DNA of 64,000 nucleotides from Paenibacillus allorhizosphaerae (GCF_910594985.1 NZ_CAJVCE010000023.1:52468-116467); one strand, 5' to 3'; counted from the stretch's first letter, positions 25,481-35,087 are shown. Numbers and translations: made by a program. Notes: generated by a model from the letters alone, not told the origin.

Positions 25481-27010
25481 TTACTTTCCTTTCTTGGGAG
25501 AAAGCTGCACCATATTGGCTGGGAATGCATGAACTGTTAAATCATTGATATAATATTCAATATTTGTATAGCCCTTCCCCCAGTAGTCGCCTCTGGTTTC
25601 GAGGGTACCATCAGATGAATAAGCACTGTTTGGATTAAGCCCTCTCGCCTTCTCCCAGTCATCAGGCATACCGTCTTCATCCGTGTCGGTTGGTGCGCCG
25701 CTCAACACTGCATTGGGATATTTATATACAATACCGGTCTCGATATGGTATTTATCAAGCTCTGCTTTTTGTTCATCGGAAGCTTCGGAATAAGGTCTTG
25801 CACCTGTAAGCGATCCTTTCCCCGTCCTTGTTTCAAGAACAACCTGCTTGTCGATATCGGTCCTTTGATTCGCACTTATCGCTGCACCGGCATAATGCAG
25901 CACATGATTGTAGGAATCCTCTGACCTTTCCGCATAGACAGCGGTGGAAACGTTTACACCGTTTACAACCATTTCGAATGGAACATCGGAACGGGTATTT
26001 TGTTCCGTTGTTCCAGAGCCATAACTAATTCCTGTCCAGTTATCTGAGGTAAACGTGCTGTAATCTGTGTTGTCCCTAGTAAGAAAACGATTCCCCTTTA
26101 GATAAATAGAATAGTTTTCAGGACTTGTGCCACTATCGCCAACACTTATATAATTAAAGCCGCCTTTGGTTGAAACGCCCATTTTCAAAGTGTTATTTAC
26201 ATAATTTTCATGCCCAAGCGTTCCATAAGCCGTTTGATAGCCCCAATTGTAAATAACGTTATTAGTAAAATCAATTGTATTTGTTCCTACCACTTTTCCT
26301 CTGAAATTTCGAGATACATTGTGAACAATTAGATTATGATGCCATGAAGCATTAGCCCGACCGAGCATAACCCCAAACCCGTGAATCCCTTTAGAATGGT
26401 ATGAAAATGAATTAGACGGACCGATGATGGAATACTGTACCGTATAATTGTTATTATTTGAATAAAGTCCCCATTGTTCGTCATTTGCCCAGCCTATCGA
26501 AACATGATCTACTATAGAGTTGCTTCCGTTTGAACCTCCAAATGCATCATAATCCTTCGGAACCCCTCTTTCACCTGGCCTAGAACTGATAAAGCGAAGA
26601 ATAATATTATCGCCGCCAAGACCGATTTTATAGTTTTTCAATGTAATTCCTGCGCCGCCGGGTGCTGTCTGACCCGCTACTGTCACATTTGATTTGACAA
26701 CTACGTCGCTTTTTAATTCGATGGTTCCTCCAACTTTAAAAACAACGATTCTATTAGAGGTGCCTACTGCATCTCTAAATGAACCTGGTCCGCTGTCATT
26801 AAGATTAGTAACATAAACAACATCACCTCCGCGTCCACCGGTGGCAAACTTTCCTCCGCCTTCTGCACCTGGAAAAGCAACGATATCATTTGTTGCAGCT
26901 GCTGCACCATTGACATTGATACCGGTCGTCCCGATTAACGATAAGGCCGCCGATAGGAAAACTGAAATTCCACAGATCCTCTTCATTTTTGACATATTCC
27001 GTTTAAGCAT
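25481..27010 (-). CDS. Secreted pectate lyase (polysaccharide lyase family 1 type)
   Basis: Exoenzyme of 509 residues with a signal peptide (KRICGISVFLSAALSLIG, cut near GAAAA). The mature start DIVAFPGAEGGGKFATGGRG and the following VTNLNDSGPGSFRDAV are hallmarks of PL1 parallel-beta-helix lyases. The C-terminal DEDGMPDDWEKARGLNP resembles a calcium-binding linker seen in related enzymes. It should cleave polygalacturonate by beta-elimination outside the cell. The ATG at 27010 has AAAGGAGG in front. Neighbouring sugar-binding proteins suggest a role in plant polysaccharide use. Confidence 0.9.
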   Translation of the reverse strand: MLKRNMSKMKRICGISVFLSAALSLIGTTGINVNGAAAATNDIVAFPGAEGGGKFATGGRGGDVVYVTNLNDSGPGSFRDAVGTSNRIVVFKVGGTIELKSDVVVKSNVTVAGQTAPGGAGITLKNYKIGLGGDNIILRFISSRPGERGVPKDYDAFGGSNGSNSIVDHVSIGWANDEQWGLYSNNNNYTVQYSIIGPSNSFSYHSKGIHGFGVMLGRANASWHHNLIVHNVSRNFRGKVVGTNTIDFTNNVIYNWGYQTAYGTLGHENYVNNTLKMGVSTKGGFNYISVGDSGTSPENYSIYLKGNRFLTRDNTDYSTFTSDNWTGISYGSGTTEQNTRSDVPFEMVVNGVNVSTAVYAERSEDSYNHVLHYAGAAISANQRTDIDKQVVLETRTGKGSLTGARPYSEASDEQKAELDKYHIETGIVYKYPNAVLSGAPTDTDEDGMPDDWEKARGLNPNSAYSSDGTLETRGDYWGKGYTNIEYYINDLTVHAFPANMVQLSPKKGK

Positions 27011-27350
27011 GAACACATCCTCCTTTACATTCGTAAAAACCGCGCAATGGCTTAAACAAAGCGAATTCGAACGGATCAATCTTCTACCGAAAGCCTCCTT
27101 CCTCTGTCCGCGACTGTCCTTTCAGTTATGTATGAAGAATCTTCGCCGCTTTATAATATTTGACCAGGCCTGTTTTCTCATGAAGCGAAAAAACGTTATC
27201 TCTGGACAGTTCTGGTTCAAATTAAAACCGTTACATCATTATATCAATAATTTCCAACATACTTATGGGGGGCGTATATCTTAGTTATAGGGGAGTTACC
27301 TCATTTTCAGCCGAAACGCATGGGGAATGAGATCATGTTCTGGGTGTAAA
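27011..27350. other. 340-bp region upstream of the pectate lyase
   Basis: AT-rich, presumably containing the pectate lyase promoter. No coding sequence was recognised and no promoter could be fixed with confidence. Confidence 0.3.
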
Positions 27351-27605
27351 TTACTTTGTATTTTCCAGAATATATTGATTGGTTTGCTCTTCAGCGTCCC
27401 ACAGTGATGTGTTCATATCCTTTTTGCCGTCAGCATATTGCTGAAATCGATTACTGAGGATGTCACGGGTAATGGATCGAGAATGGAGGAGCCGAGGCCG
27501 ATTGGCTTTTAATTATACTTTGAATGTTCTTTCCTTTTAGAACCGGCATGTCTGCGCCGAAGGCCGCTTTGAATTTTGGCTCGGAGGGATTTCCTTCCAA
27601 CCATT
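27351..27605 (-). pseudogene. C-terminal relic of a sugar-binding lipoprotein gene
   Basis: Two adjacent frames together give a solute-binding protein tail: FGADMPVLKGKNIQSIIKSQ, SASAPPFSIHYP, then after a frameshift QYADGKKDMNTSLWDAEEQT up to a stop. The order and spacing match the intact protein at 27920 (FGADVAVMKGKNVAGIFKSK ... FSIHYTKAASLVTG). The rest is deleted. It is a third, dead copy of the binding proteins in this region. Confidence 0.72.
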
Positions 27606-27727
27606 AATTGCTAACAGTTAACAACTCCCCACCAACGGGTTTACATACGAATTCAAATTTTGACAAGAACTTGAGGACATAAATGACAAGAACTTTACCA
27701 CATTCCCGGATTATTCGTTTTAATTAA

Positions 27728-27756
27728 AAAATCACCGCCAGCCTGACGGTGATTTT
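27728..27756 (-). terminator. Terminator downstream of the binding-protein gene at 27920
   Basis: Stem AAATCACCGTCAG/CTGGCGGTGATTT with a short loop and TTTTTT on the minus strand, 164 bases after the stop codon. Confidence 0.8.
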
Positions 27757-27919
27757 AGATGTTTTTAAAATTATTCAATATTTTAGATCGTCAGCCTTGA
27801 AACGTAATGATCTACGTTATCTCTTACTTGTTTGTTTTCGAATGTGGGATTTTCAAAAACCCACATTGCCTCCACACCCGCGATCTAAGCAGGATGGAAG
27901 ATTCCCTTTGTCATGCAGC

Positions 27920-29206
27920 CTATTTTTGCGATTCGATGTATTGGGTAATTTTTTCTTCCGCGATCCTTAAAGCCGTGTTCACGTCCTGGCCGCCCTTGAG
28001 ATACTTATCGTATTCCCCAGTGACCAGACTGGCTGCCTTCGTATAGTGGATCGAAAACTCAGGCGCCGGCGCAGGCTTGCTTTTGAAAATACCGGCCACA
28101 TTTTTCCCCTTCATCACAGCAACGTCGGCCCCGAAGTTTTCGGCATACTTCGGATCCTTCATCGGAGACACTCTGGCGGTTTTCCGGACCAGTGCCGTCT
28201 GGACTTCGTCGGAGAACAGAACTTCCATCACCCGCATTTGGTCGTCCCGCGACTTGCTGGATTTCAGCGGAATCATGACGTGCAGATCATACATGCCATA
28301 AGTATTCGGCTTGTCGCTGTAGCTGGGGAACTGGGCGACATCCCATTTCAGATCGGGCGTATCCTTAAATCGCAAAAATAAGTTGACGGTTGCGGTCATA
28401 GCCACGTTCTTGTCTTTAATAAAACGATCCCAAGCCGCGGAGCTGCTGTTGATATAGTCGTTGCCCGGCACGGAAAACATTTGCTTGGCGGTTTCAAACG
28501 CCCTTTTAAACTGCTCGTTATTGACCGTCGCTTTATTCGTCTTCGCGTCTACGGGTACGAGCGATAACGGAAATGCAACACGCTGCCAGCTATCAATCTC
28601 CAGGCCGCGGTACTTGTTGCCGCCGTCCGTCCGCGAGACAAGCTTGGCTAACTCAATGGCGTTCTCCCAGGTCATGCCGTCCTTCGGATAAGATACGCCG
28701 AATTTATCGAAGATGTCTTTATTATAGTATAGCGCATTCAAATTTATCGCATAGGGGAGTGCATACAGCTCTCCTTTATCGGAAACGGCTTTTATCGCAT
28801 TGAGCGTTCCCGGATCAAACCGGTTCAAGTCGAAGTTATGCTGCTTCGCAAGCGGCGACAAATCGAAATAAGCATTCAGGTCTTTATAATACGATAAGCC
28901 CCCGTTCCAGGTGATGAAGAAATCCGCTGGCTCTCCGGCCGCTACCAGCTGGGGCAAATCGTTCTTGGTCAGTACATTTTCCACCGTAATATGAGGATAT
29001 TTCTTCTTTACGGGTTCAGCCAGCAAATCTTTAAAGTCTTGATCGGACAAATAAGCACCGCTTTGATAAAATTTCAAGGTTACCGGTTCCAAGGGCTTTT
29101 CCTTTACTTTCTCCGGTTCGCCGGTCGTCGTCGCCTCGTTTCCGCATCCCGCCAAAAACAACGTTCCAAGCATACCGCTTGCACAGATCAACGCAAATTT
29201 CCTCAT
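27920..29206 (-). CDS. ABC-type sugar-binding lipoprotein (family 1 solute-binding protein)
   Basis: Lipoprotein of 428 residues with lipobox LFLAGC near residue 21, so it is anchored on the outer face of the membrane. The body has the fold of extracellular sugar-binding proteins, with the recognisable stretch LYYNKDIFDKFGVSYPKDGM in the second lobe. It would deliver oligosaccharides to an ABC importer. No permease or ATPase gene is adjacent, which is odd. The ATG at 29206 follows GGAGGG; a longer frame upstream belongs to a relic. It is a paralogue of the protein at 32275. Confidence 0.87.
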   Translation of the reverse strand: MRKFALICASGMLGTLFLAGCGNEATTTGEPEKVKEKPLEPVTLKFYQSGAYLSDQDFKDLLAEPVKKKYPHITVENVLTKNDLPQLVAAGEPADFFITWNGGLSYYKDLNAYFDLSPLAKQHNFDLNRFDPGTLNAIKAVSDKGELYALPYAINLNALYYNKDIFDKFGVSYPKDGMTWENAIELAKLVSRTDGGNKYRGLEIDSWQRVAFPLSLVPVDAKTNKATVNNEQFKRAFETAKQMFSVPGNDYINSSSAAWDRFIKDKNVAMTATVNLFLRFKDTPDLKWDVAQFPSYSDKPNTYGMYDLHVMIPLKSSKSRDDQMRVMEVLFSDEVQTALVRKTARVSPMKDPKYAENFGADVAVMKGKNVAGIFKSKPAPAPEFSIHYTKAASLVTGEYDKYLKGGQDVNTALRIAEEKITQYIESQK

Positions 29207-29229
29207 TATGACCCTCCATGAAGAGCAGA

Positions 29230-29395
29230 ATGGTAGTACCGCTTTCCGATGGCCGCACGTAGTTGATTTGCCAGAACTTTCGATCACTTGGCGGGAGCGT
29301 TGTCCCTTTCCGATATTTCTCATCAGCAGCATCCCAATCCGTCGTGATCCGATGGTTGTTCTTCAATCCGATGACTGAACCGAAAAATGAGGATC
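29230..29395 (-). pseudogene. Relic of an unidentified secreted or carbohydrate-related protein
   Basis: A frame without usable start reads GSVIGLKNNHRITTDWDAA, then DEKYRKGTTLPPSDRKFWQI and NYVRP. It is strongly protein-like but truncated at both sides: a stop precedes it, and it runs into the ribosome site of the binding protein. Family not recognised. Confidence 0.35.
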
Positions 29396-29577
29396 ATCCT
29401 CTATTGAATCCATAATCACCTTCAATCAATCTTTCATTATTATGAAAAATATAATCAAAATTTTGATTGTAATATTCACCGAGTTATTTTTATCTTAGTC
29501 GATACCCTATACATCGTCAATCCATTTTCCCTAAATTTTATGTAATTTTTTTAAGCTTGACATCCCATTAAACAGAG

Positions 29578-29826
29578 TTATTTGGGAAGCTTACCGGTCA
29601 TTTGCGCTTTCTCAAAAACAATATCGCTCATATTTGCAATAGATATTTTGGCCCCCGTCAAATTCACATCGTTTAGAGATACTCCTTCCAAATTTGCACA
29701 GTTGATTTGTGTTCCAGCCCAGTCCACTTCTTGAAACGTGAGCCTTTTAGCATCGACTTGATTAAATTTGGAGTCTGAAATATCGGTCATCTGCAATTGA
29801 ATTGCTCCATTTCCCCATTCGTTCAT
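29578..29826 (-). CDS. Short pentapeptide-repeat protein
   Basis: Protein of 82 residues made of pentapeptide-like units A/C-N-L-x-x (INCANLEGVSLNDVNLTGAK, ISIANMSDIVFEKAQMTG), forming perhaps two turns of a right-handed quadrilateral helix. GGAGG precedes the ATG, so it appears intact even though it is short for the family. It may be the surviving end of a longer protein. Function unknown. Confidence 0.6.
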   Translation of the reverse strand: MNEWGNGAIQLQMTDISDSKFNQVDAKRLTFQEVDWAGTQINCANLEGVSLNDVNLTGAKISIANMSDIVFEKAQMTGKLPK

Positions 29827-29976
29827 ATGTATAATCCTCCCTATTACCGATTCTATTCAATAGAGGCGTTGACCTAACTGGTTACGATAGCGTCGCGATG
29901 GAACCGATCCATCGCTTGTTTTCGAACGGGCAGATTACTCAGAATTTTTCTAGTTATATTAATTACTTGGCGTCTT

Positions 29977-30321
29977 TCATATTAATAGGTTCGTCCGAAA
30001 GTCATGCGGCATTGAGCTGGCCCGGATGCCGGGACCGGTAAACAGCAGCGGGATACGCAGCAGCATGTCAGGCAGCTCCAATCCTTTTTTAATTAAACCG
30101 TATTCCACTACAAAGTCGCCGTGATCGGACAGAAAAACAATAATCGTGTTCTTGAGCAGCCCTCTGCTTTCCAGACTGTTCACAAGCGCCGCTGGAGCAG
30201 GTCGTCAATCAACCGCAGCATGCCGAAATAATTCGAACGAATGCGGTTAAGATTGGCGTCGAACTGCGGATCGAACGTATCGCTCGCTTCTACTGCTGCC
30301 TGCGCCATTCGGTTCCGCGCC
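29977..30321 (-). pseudogene. Frameshifted sulfatase fragment
   Basis: Two overlapping frames carry sulfatase sequence: FDANLNRIRSNYFGMLRLID then DLLQRRL and a stop, and in the next frame NSLESRGLLKNTIIVFLSDH, GDFVVEYGL and further residues. SDHGDF is the second metal-binding motif of arylsulfatases. The N-terminal half with the formylglycine site and the C-terminus are missing. It abuts the stop codon of the intact sulfatase at 30322. Confidence 0.75.
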
Positions 30322-31872
30322 TTAGCCGGGGCGTTTCACGTTCGTCAGGTCGACGACCTGTTCGTTCTGCACATTCCGTTTATCGTACAGTTGATAATGC
30401 TCTCTCGGGTAAACATTAGCCCTTTGCGTCCATCGCACATATTCTTCGCCGAGCGCTTGGGCAATCTCCGGGTATTGACCGGACACGTCATGAAGTTCCG
30501 ATCCGTCCGTCTCCAGATTGTACAGCTCCCAAGGCTTCGAGAAAAACTTAACCAATTTCCAGCTGCCGCGTCTTACACCGCAGTTGCCTTCGTGCTCCCA
30601 GAATAACAGCTCCTTCGAGAATTCGCCGCCTTCGAAGATCGGCAGCATGCTGACGCCTTCCATCGGGATGATCGGGAAATCATGGTACGTTTCGGGATAT
30701 ACGGCGCCAGTGGCATCAACGACCGTTGCCATAATATCAGGAAGCTGGACCGGCGTGCCTAAAATCGCTCCTTTGCTTTTGAGCCGCTCCGGCCAATGAA
30801 CGATAAACGGAGAAGCAATACCGCCTTCATGAATGTAGTGCTTATACATACGGAACGGAGTATTCGACAGGTTAGCCCAGCCATAGCCGTAATGTCCGTT
30901 GCGCGCATAATATTCCGGACCGCCCGGCAGTAGGCTCGGATCTTTAATGACCGGAAACTCCCCGTTGCCCCCGTTGTCGGATAAGAAAATGATCAGCGTA
31001 TGGTCCTGCTGCCCCGAGTTCTCGACCGTCGCCAGCAGCTTCCCGACATTCTGGTCCATGCAATCGATCATCGCCGCATAAACCTCCATCGCCCGCAGTC
31101 GCCACTCTTTGTGCGGTTCATTCTCCCATGGTTCCGCTGCCGAGGTGTCTGCCGGCGATAGCTCGCAGCCGGGTTTGATGAGGCCCATTCGCTTCATCCG
31201 CTCGTATTTCTGCCCGCGAAGATCATCCCAGCCTTCGTCGAATCGCCCCTTATATTTCTTGATATCCTCTTCCTTCGCTTGCAGCGGAAAGTGCGGTGCC
31301 GTATAAGCCATGTACAAGAAGAAAGGCTGGTCGGGCTTTTGCCGGGTATGCTGTTCAATCAGGCCTACAGCCTTGTCCGTCATATCGTCGGTAGAATAGT
31401 AATCGGGGTCGCCACCAACCGGCAGCTTCTCCCCGTTTAGGGCAATGCCTTCCTGTTTGAAGAAATCTCCTCCCGGATAGACGTACGCCTTATCGAAGCC
31501 TCTCTCGTGCGGCGGTATGACGCCTGCGTGCCATTTGCCCGACATATACGTTCCATAGCCATTCTCCTTCAGCACTTCCGCAATCGTGACGCAATTTTGG
31601 TTAAGTTGCTTCGTGTACGGACCATAGCGGCCCTGAAGGTGGGCCATGCCGGCTTGATGCGGGTGCAGACCGGTAAGCAGCGATGCTCTTGACGGCGAGC
31701 ACCTCGCCGTGTTGTAAAACTCGGTTAAGCGGATGCCGTTGTAGGCCAGTCTGTCAAGATTCGGCGTCTCGGCAAATCCGCCATAGCAGCCCAGATCAGA
31801 ATAGCCCATATCGTCTGCAAGTATAATAATGACATTCGGTTTACGGTTCGTTTCACTTTGATTATGATTCAA
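30322..31872 (-). CDS. Arylsulfatase, cysteine-type
   Basis: Sulfatase of 516 residues. The metal-binding pair Asp20-Asp21 (IIILADDMGYSDLGCYGG) and the catalytic CSPSR motif with Cys58 are present; that cysteine must be oxidised to formylglycine by a modifying enzyme not found in this window. The second metal motif LSDNGGNGEF and the PHEAG-like active-site stretch MSGKWHAG also fit. No signal peptide is seen, so desulfation probably happens inside the cell on imported sugars. The start is a TTG behind GGAGAGGA. Confidence 0.88.
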   Translation of the reverse strand: MNHNQSETNRKPNVIIILADDMGYSDLGCYGGFAETPNLDRLAYNGIRLTEFYNTARCSPSRASLLTGLHPHQAGMAHLQGRYGPYTKQLNQNCVTIAEVLKENGYGTYMSGKWHAGVIPPHERGFDKAYVYPGGDFFKQEGIALNGEKLPVGGDPDYYSTDDMTDKAVGLIEQHTRQKPDQPFFLYMAYTAPHFPLQAKEEDIKKYKGRFDEGWDDLRGQKYERMKRMGLIKPGCELSPADTSAAEPWENEPHKEWRLRAMEVYAAMIDCMDQNVGKLLATVENSGQQDHTLIIFLSDNGGNGEFPVIKDPSLLPGGPEYYARNGHYGYGWANLSNTPFRMYKHYIHEGGIASPFIVHWPERLKSKGAILGTPVQLPDIMATVVDATGAVYPETYHDFPIIPMEGVSMLPIFEGGEFSKELLFWEHEGNCGVRRGSWKLVKFFSKPWELYNLETDGSELHDVSGQYPEIAQALGEEYVRWTQRANVYPREHYQLYDKRNVQNEQVVDLTNVKRPG

Positions 31873-31996
31873 TTCGAATCCTCTCCATCCTGAGCTAAAT
31901 AGATTGCATTCCCTGATAGCAGCACATAGCCAAGCTTCTTACTATCGATGTGATGCTCCCGTTCCCGTTAAATAATGAAGTTATTTCTCCTTCAAT

Positions 31997-32227
31997 TTAT
32001 CTGTGCAAATAATTTCGCGGGCCGGTTTTCAGCCAAATCCGCAGCGCGTTCAGGTTCAACTGCTTCGCATCTCCGAGATCCCGCTCAATTACAGCGTAGT
32101 CGTAATACTTCCACATCTGGTGACATTATACAGTTTGGCCGGGATATAAATCGCTCCTCTGATCCTTTGCGGCGTCCGTCAAAATAAGTAAAATATTCGG
32201 CCTCTTGACATGAATCATTGCTGCCAT
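31997..32227 (-). pseudogene. Chimeric relic: sulfatase N-terminus joined to a glycosidase-like piece
   Basis: Behind a good site (CGGAGGAGAAC) an ATG at 32227 starts MAAMIHVKRPNILLILTDAA, a sulfatase N-terminus, stopping after 33 codons at 32126. A second frame down to 31997 reads MWKYYDYAVIERDLGDAKQL and NLNALRIWLKTGPRNY, resembling the barrel of a glycoside hydrolase. Large deletions have joined the two. The glycosidase assignment is tentative. Confidence 0.55.
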
Positions 32228-32274
32228 ATGTTCTCCTCCGTATCCGTGTTAGCCCGCTCTCTTCGATCCTGCTT

Positions 32275-33606
32275 TTACCTGCCGCTTTCCTGAATGGCCT
32301 GATTAAGCTTCTCCTCCAGCTCCCGGAGTGTCGTATTGACGTCTTTATTGTTGTAAACCATCCCAACGTAGAAAGGGTTCATAAGCTCATTGACATCGAA
32401 ATTTAACCGCGACAACGGCTTAGAGTAATCCATCTTGAACAAGGCCTGTACATTTTTCCCTTTCAGAAACGGCAAGTTGGCTCCCAATTGCTCTTTTATA
32501 GCCGGGTAGTTTAATGAGCTAATGTAGCCGTTCTTGCTCAGCTCCATTTGATATTCTGCGGAGGTTAAATAATCGATGACTTGAAAAGCCACCTCCTTGT
32601 GCTTGCTTTGGGAAGATATGGTCATATCGAATTGATCCAGCCACTGCCCCATCTTCGGCTTCTCGGCAAATATGGGCACCGTGATCAAATCCCATTTAAA
32701 CTCCTTATTGCCGTTTTGCAACTCCTGCAAGCCGCCGACGGTTTGATCCCACCACAGTAAATTCATGGCAAGGTTTTGATTTCTATAGAACGAATTTTTG
32801 GCTCCCCAAAAATCGTTCTGATTTTTGGGTACATTGCCTGGAATGCTGTAAATGTTTTGGAACAATTGAAATACCCGCTTCCAGCCGTCGTTATTTACGG
32901 CAGCTTTGCCTGTCTTCGGGTCGATCACATCCAATGAAAGCTGAGGTGCTATAACGTAAGGTCTGTTAGGGTTTACCCCCAAATAATCCACGCCATCCAC
33001 GCTTCTCGTCAAATTTTTGGCCAAATCTGAAATTTCTTCCCAAGTCATCCCGTCGCGAGGGTAGGCCACTCCGAACTTATCGAATATGTCTTTATTGTAA
33101 GACATCGTGTTCACATTGATGAAAAACGGAAGGGAATACAGTTCATTTTGTTCGCTGTACAGTTTTAAGTACTCAATCGCTCTCGGCATAAATTTAGCAA
33201 CATCCACCTTATTGCCCTTGATTAAAGAAGATAAATCAAAAGCAATTCCCAGCGACTTTAAGGTTCGAACCGTACTGTAATTCGTGAGCATAAAATCCGG
33301 AATGGCATTCGCCGTAACGAATTGATTAACAACTTCATCAATCTTCTTTCCGGAAGTGTTGTCCACAACCTCGATCGTAATATGCGGAAACTTCTTGCGC
33401 ACAGGCTCGATAATATGGGTTTGAATCTGGTCCAATTTGAATGCGGGCATAGAATAAAACGTCAATGTTACGGGCTCTTGACGATCGATTGGCTTTTCAT
33501 TTCCGTTGTCTTTACTGCCACCCCCGCCTGCTGTGCAGCCTGCCGAAGCACAAAACACCAAAACAGTAGCCAAGATGAGACTTGCCGTTTTATTAACCTT
33601 AACCAT
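32275..33606 (-). CDS. ABC-type sugar-binding lipoprotein (family 1 solute-binding protein)
   Basis: Lipoprotein of 443 residues with signal peptide and lipobox CASAGC. It shares landmarks with the protein at 27920 (YNKDIFDKFGVAYPRDGMTW; LPFLKGKNVQALFKMD), so the two are paralogues. Likely role: capture of oligosaccharides outside the cell. As with its paralogue, no permease or ATPase is adjacent. The ATG at 33606 follows GGGGGAGG. A cre-like box lies 137 bases upstream (33743). The divergent AraC regulator at 33931 may control it. Confidence 0.87.
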   Translation of the reverse strand: MVKVNKTASLILATVLVFCASAGCTAGGGGSKDNGNEKPIDRQEPVTLTFYSMPAFKLDQIQTHIIEPVRKKFPHITIEVVDNTSGKKIDEVVNQFVTANAIPDFMLTNYSTVRTLKSLGIAFDLSSLIKGNKVDVAKFMPRAIEYLKLYSEQNELYSLPFFINVNTMSYNKDIFDKFGVAYPRDGMTWEEISDLAKNLTRSVDGVDYLGVNPNRPYVIAPQLSLDVIDPKTGKAAVNNDGWKRVFQLFQNIYSIPGNVPKNQNDFWGAKNSFYRNQNLAMNLLWWDQTVGGLQELQNGNKEFKWDLITVPIFAEKPKMGQWLDQFDMTISSQSKHKEVAFQVIDYLTSAEYQMELSKNGYISSLNYPAIKEQLGANLPFLKGKNVQALFKMDYSKPLSRLNFDVNELMNPFYVGMVYNNKDVNTTLRELEEKLNQAIQESGR

Positions 33607-33930
33607 TGTGAAGACCTCCCCCTTTATTTGCCAGGTCATAAGCTCTGTTCTTGCTCTCCATTCTTCCCTGATCCCGCTTTCTAGTCATATGACTATGAAC
33701 GAGCCACGTGATGTTAAAGCGCTGCATTTCCTTACAAACTAATGACAGCGCTTTCGTTTATTAATCTTATCTTTACATGTTTTTTTTGATAAAAGAACCC
33801 TTTAATAAAGACATTAATATGAGGAATAAAGACAAAAAAGGAAACTTGGGGAACGTAAGAGAGGAAATCAATAAGATTTGGAGAAATTCAAGATATCACT
33901 ATAATCGGACGGACTTAGGCGGTGAGCTAA
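33607..33930. other. Divergent control region between binding protein and AraC regulator
   Basis: AT-rich 324 bp. It contains TGACAGCGCTTTCG (33743-33756), which fits the CcpA cre consensus TGWAANCGNTNWCA in 12 of 14 positions. No gene was recognised. Confidence 0.4.
33743..33756. promoter_or_regulatory. Possible catabolite-responsive element (cre)
   Basis: TGACAGCGCTTTCG matches the CcpA consensus except for two positions. The place, upstream of a sugar-binding lipoprotein, makes catabolite repression plausible. Confidence 0.35.
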
Positions 33931-34758
33931 ATGGAAATGAAACGCGGTCCAATCTACCAGTTCCCCTCGGCTGATCACGATCTGCCAATCACTATAGCTT
34001 TGATCGGAATCAATTATTGTAACTCCAACTACTTGAACATCAGAAAAAAATCGAGGATTACCGTACTCGGGTATGTGTTGTCGGGAGAAGGAAATGTCAC
34101 TTTGGACGATTCGTCTTTTCACCCCAAAAAAGGAGATGTATTCGTTTTGCCCGCCGGGCGTTATCACCGGGTTTTCGCAAATCCCGAAAGCGAAGAACCT
34201 TGGAACTATATTTGGTTTAATATCAAGGGAGATTTAGCGGTTGCATTATTGCATGCTTATAGGCTGTCGGAGAGCATTGTGGTGTCCGATATGTCGGCAG
34301 GACTTTTGTTTCAAAGAGCGATTCAGCTAGCACAAAGCGAAAAGCCCCAGGAAATGCTTGATATAATGCCGATTATTTTTCTTCAGATTGTTATTCGCTT
34401 GTCGAATACGAAAAACGAAAGAAAAAACTCCTATTCCGAAGAAGTACAAAAAATTAAACATTTTTTGAATAATCAAATCCAGATCCCCTTTAATTCCAAT
34501 CAACTGTCCAAGCATATAGGACTTTCCTTTAAACAAATTAACCGGCTGTTTAAAAAGGAAACAGGCACGACCGTTTACAATTATGTGCTTATGAAAAAAA
34601 TCGATGCGGCAAAAATGATGCTTCTGGATACACCGCTTACCGTTAACGAAATCTGTTATCATTTGGGATACGCGGATCCGCAATATTTTTCCAATCTATT
34701 CAAGAAAAAGACCGGCATGTCCCCTAGCATCTTCCGATCGCAAAATAAAACTCATTAA
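33931..34758 (+). CDS. AraC-family regulator with cupin-type sensor domain
   Basis: Protein of 275 residues. An N-terminal cupin-like domain (GYVLSGEGNVTLDDSSFHPK, KGDVFVLPAGRYHRV) typical of sugar-responsive AraC proteins is followed by two helix-turn-helix units ending YFSNLFKKKTGMSPSIFRS. The start at 33931 has a weak GGTGAG site. The region is AT-rich compared with the rest of the window. It is divergent from a sugar-binding lipoprotein and is the best candidate for local regulator of the polysaccharide genes. Confidence 0.83.
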   Translation: MEMKRGPIYQFPSADHDLPITIALIGINYCNSNYLNIRKKSRITVLGYVLSGEGNVTLDDSSFHPKKGDVFVLPAGRYHRVFANPESEEPWNYIWFNIKGDLAVALLHAYRLSESIVVSDMSAGLLFQRAIQLAQSEKPQEMLDIMPIIFLQIVIRLSNTKNERKNSYSEEVQKIKHFLNNQIQIPFNSNQLSKHIGLSFKQINRLFKKETGTTVYNYVLMKKIDAAKMMLLDTPLTVNEICYHLGYADPQYFSNLFKKKTGMSPSIFRSQNKTH

Positions 34759-34970
34759 AGAGAGGACAGCCCGTCAAAGAGCCGCCTCTTTTTACGGTAC
34801 ATCTCCATCCATTCTCGGCGAGCTGTTAACGTCGAGACTTCCGGATTCGATATGATGCGCGCTTTACCGGCGTGTCCAATCCGCATCATCAAGCGTTCGA
34901 GGTAACCGGGAAGAAGCAAATCGGAGACGATGCGTTTGCTTTTGACGTATCGCTCATTATTTAAGTTTTA
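34755..34970 (-). pseudogene. Possible C-terminal relic of a WYL-type regulator
   Basis: A minus-strand frame without start codon reads YVKSKRIVSDLLLPGYLERL, MMRIGHAGKARIISNPEVST and LTARREWMEMYRKKRRLFDG before a stop that overlaps the AraC stop codon. The end (GHAGKARIISNPEV...MYRK) resembles the tail of WYL/YafY regulators. Weak evidence. Confidence 0.3.
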
Positions 34971-35087
34971 ATACCTAAATTAAATTATTAATTAATCTAA
35001 ACGAATCATTTTTCATTAATAATGATATGTGAATCTCCGTTCATCCATAATAAAATATCACTATCACATTACAAAGGAGACTCCATT

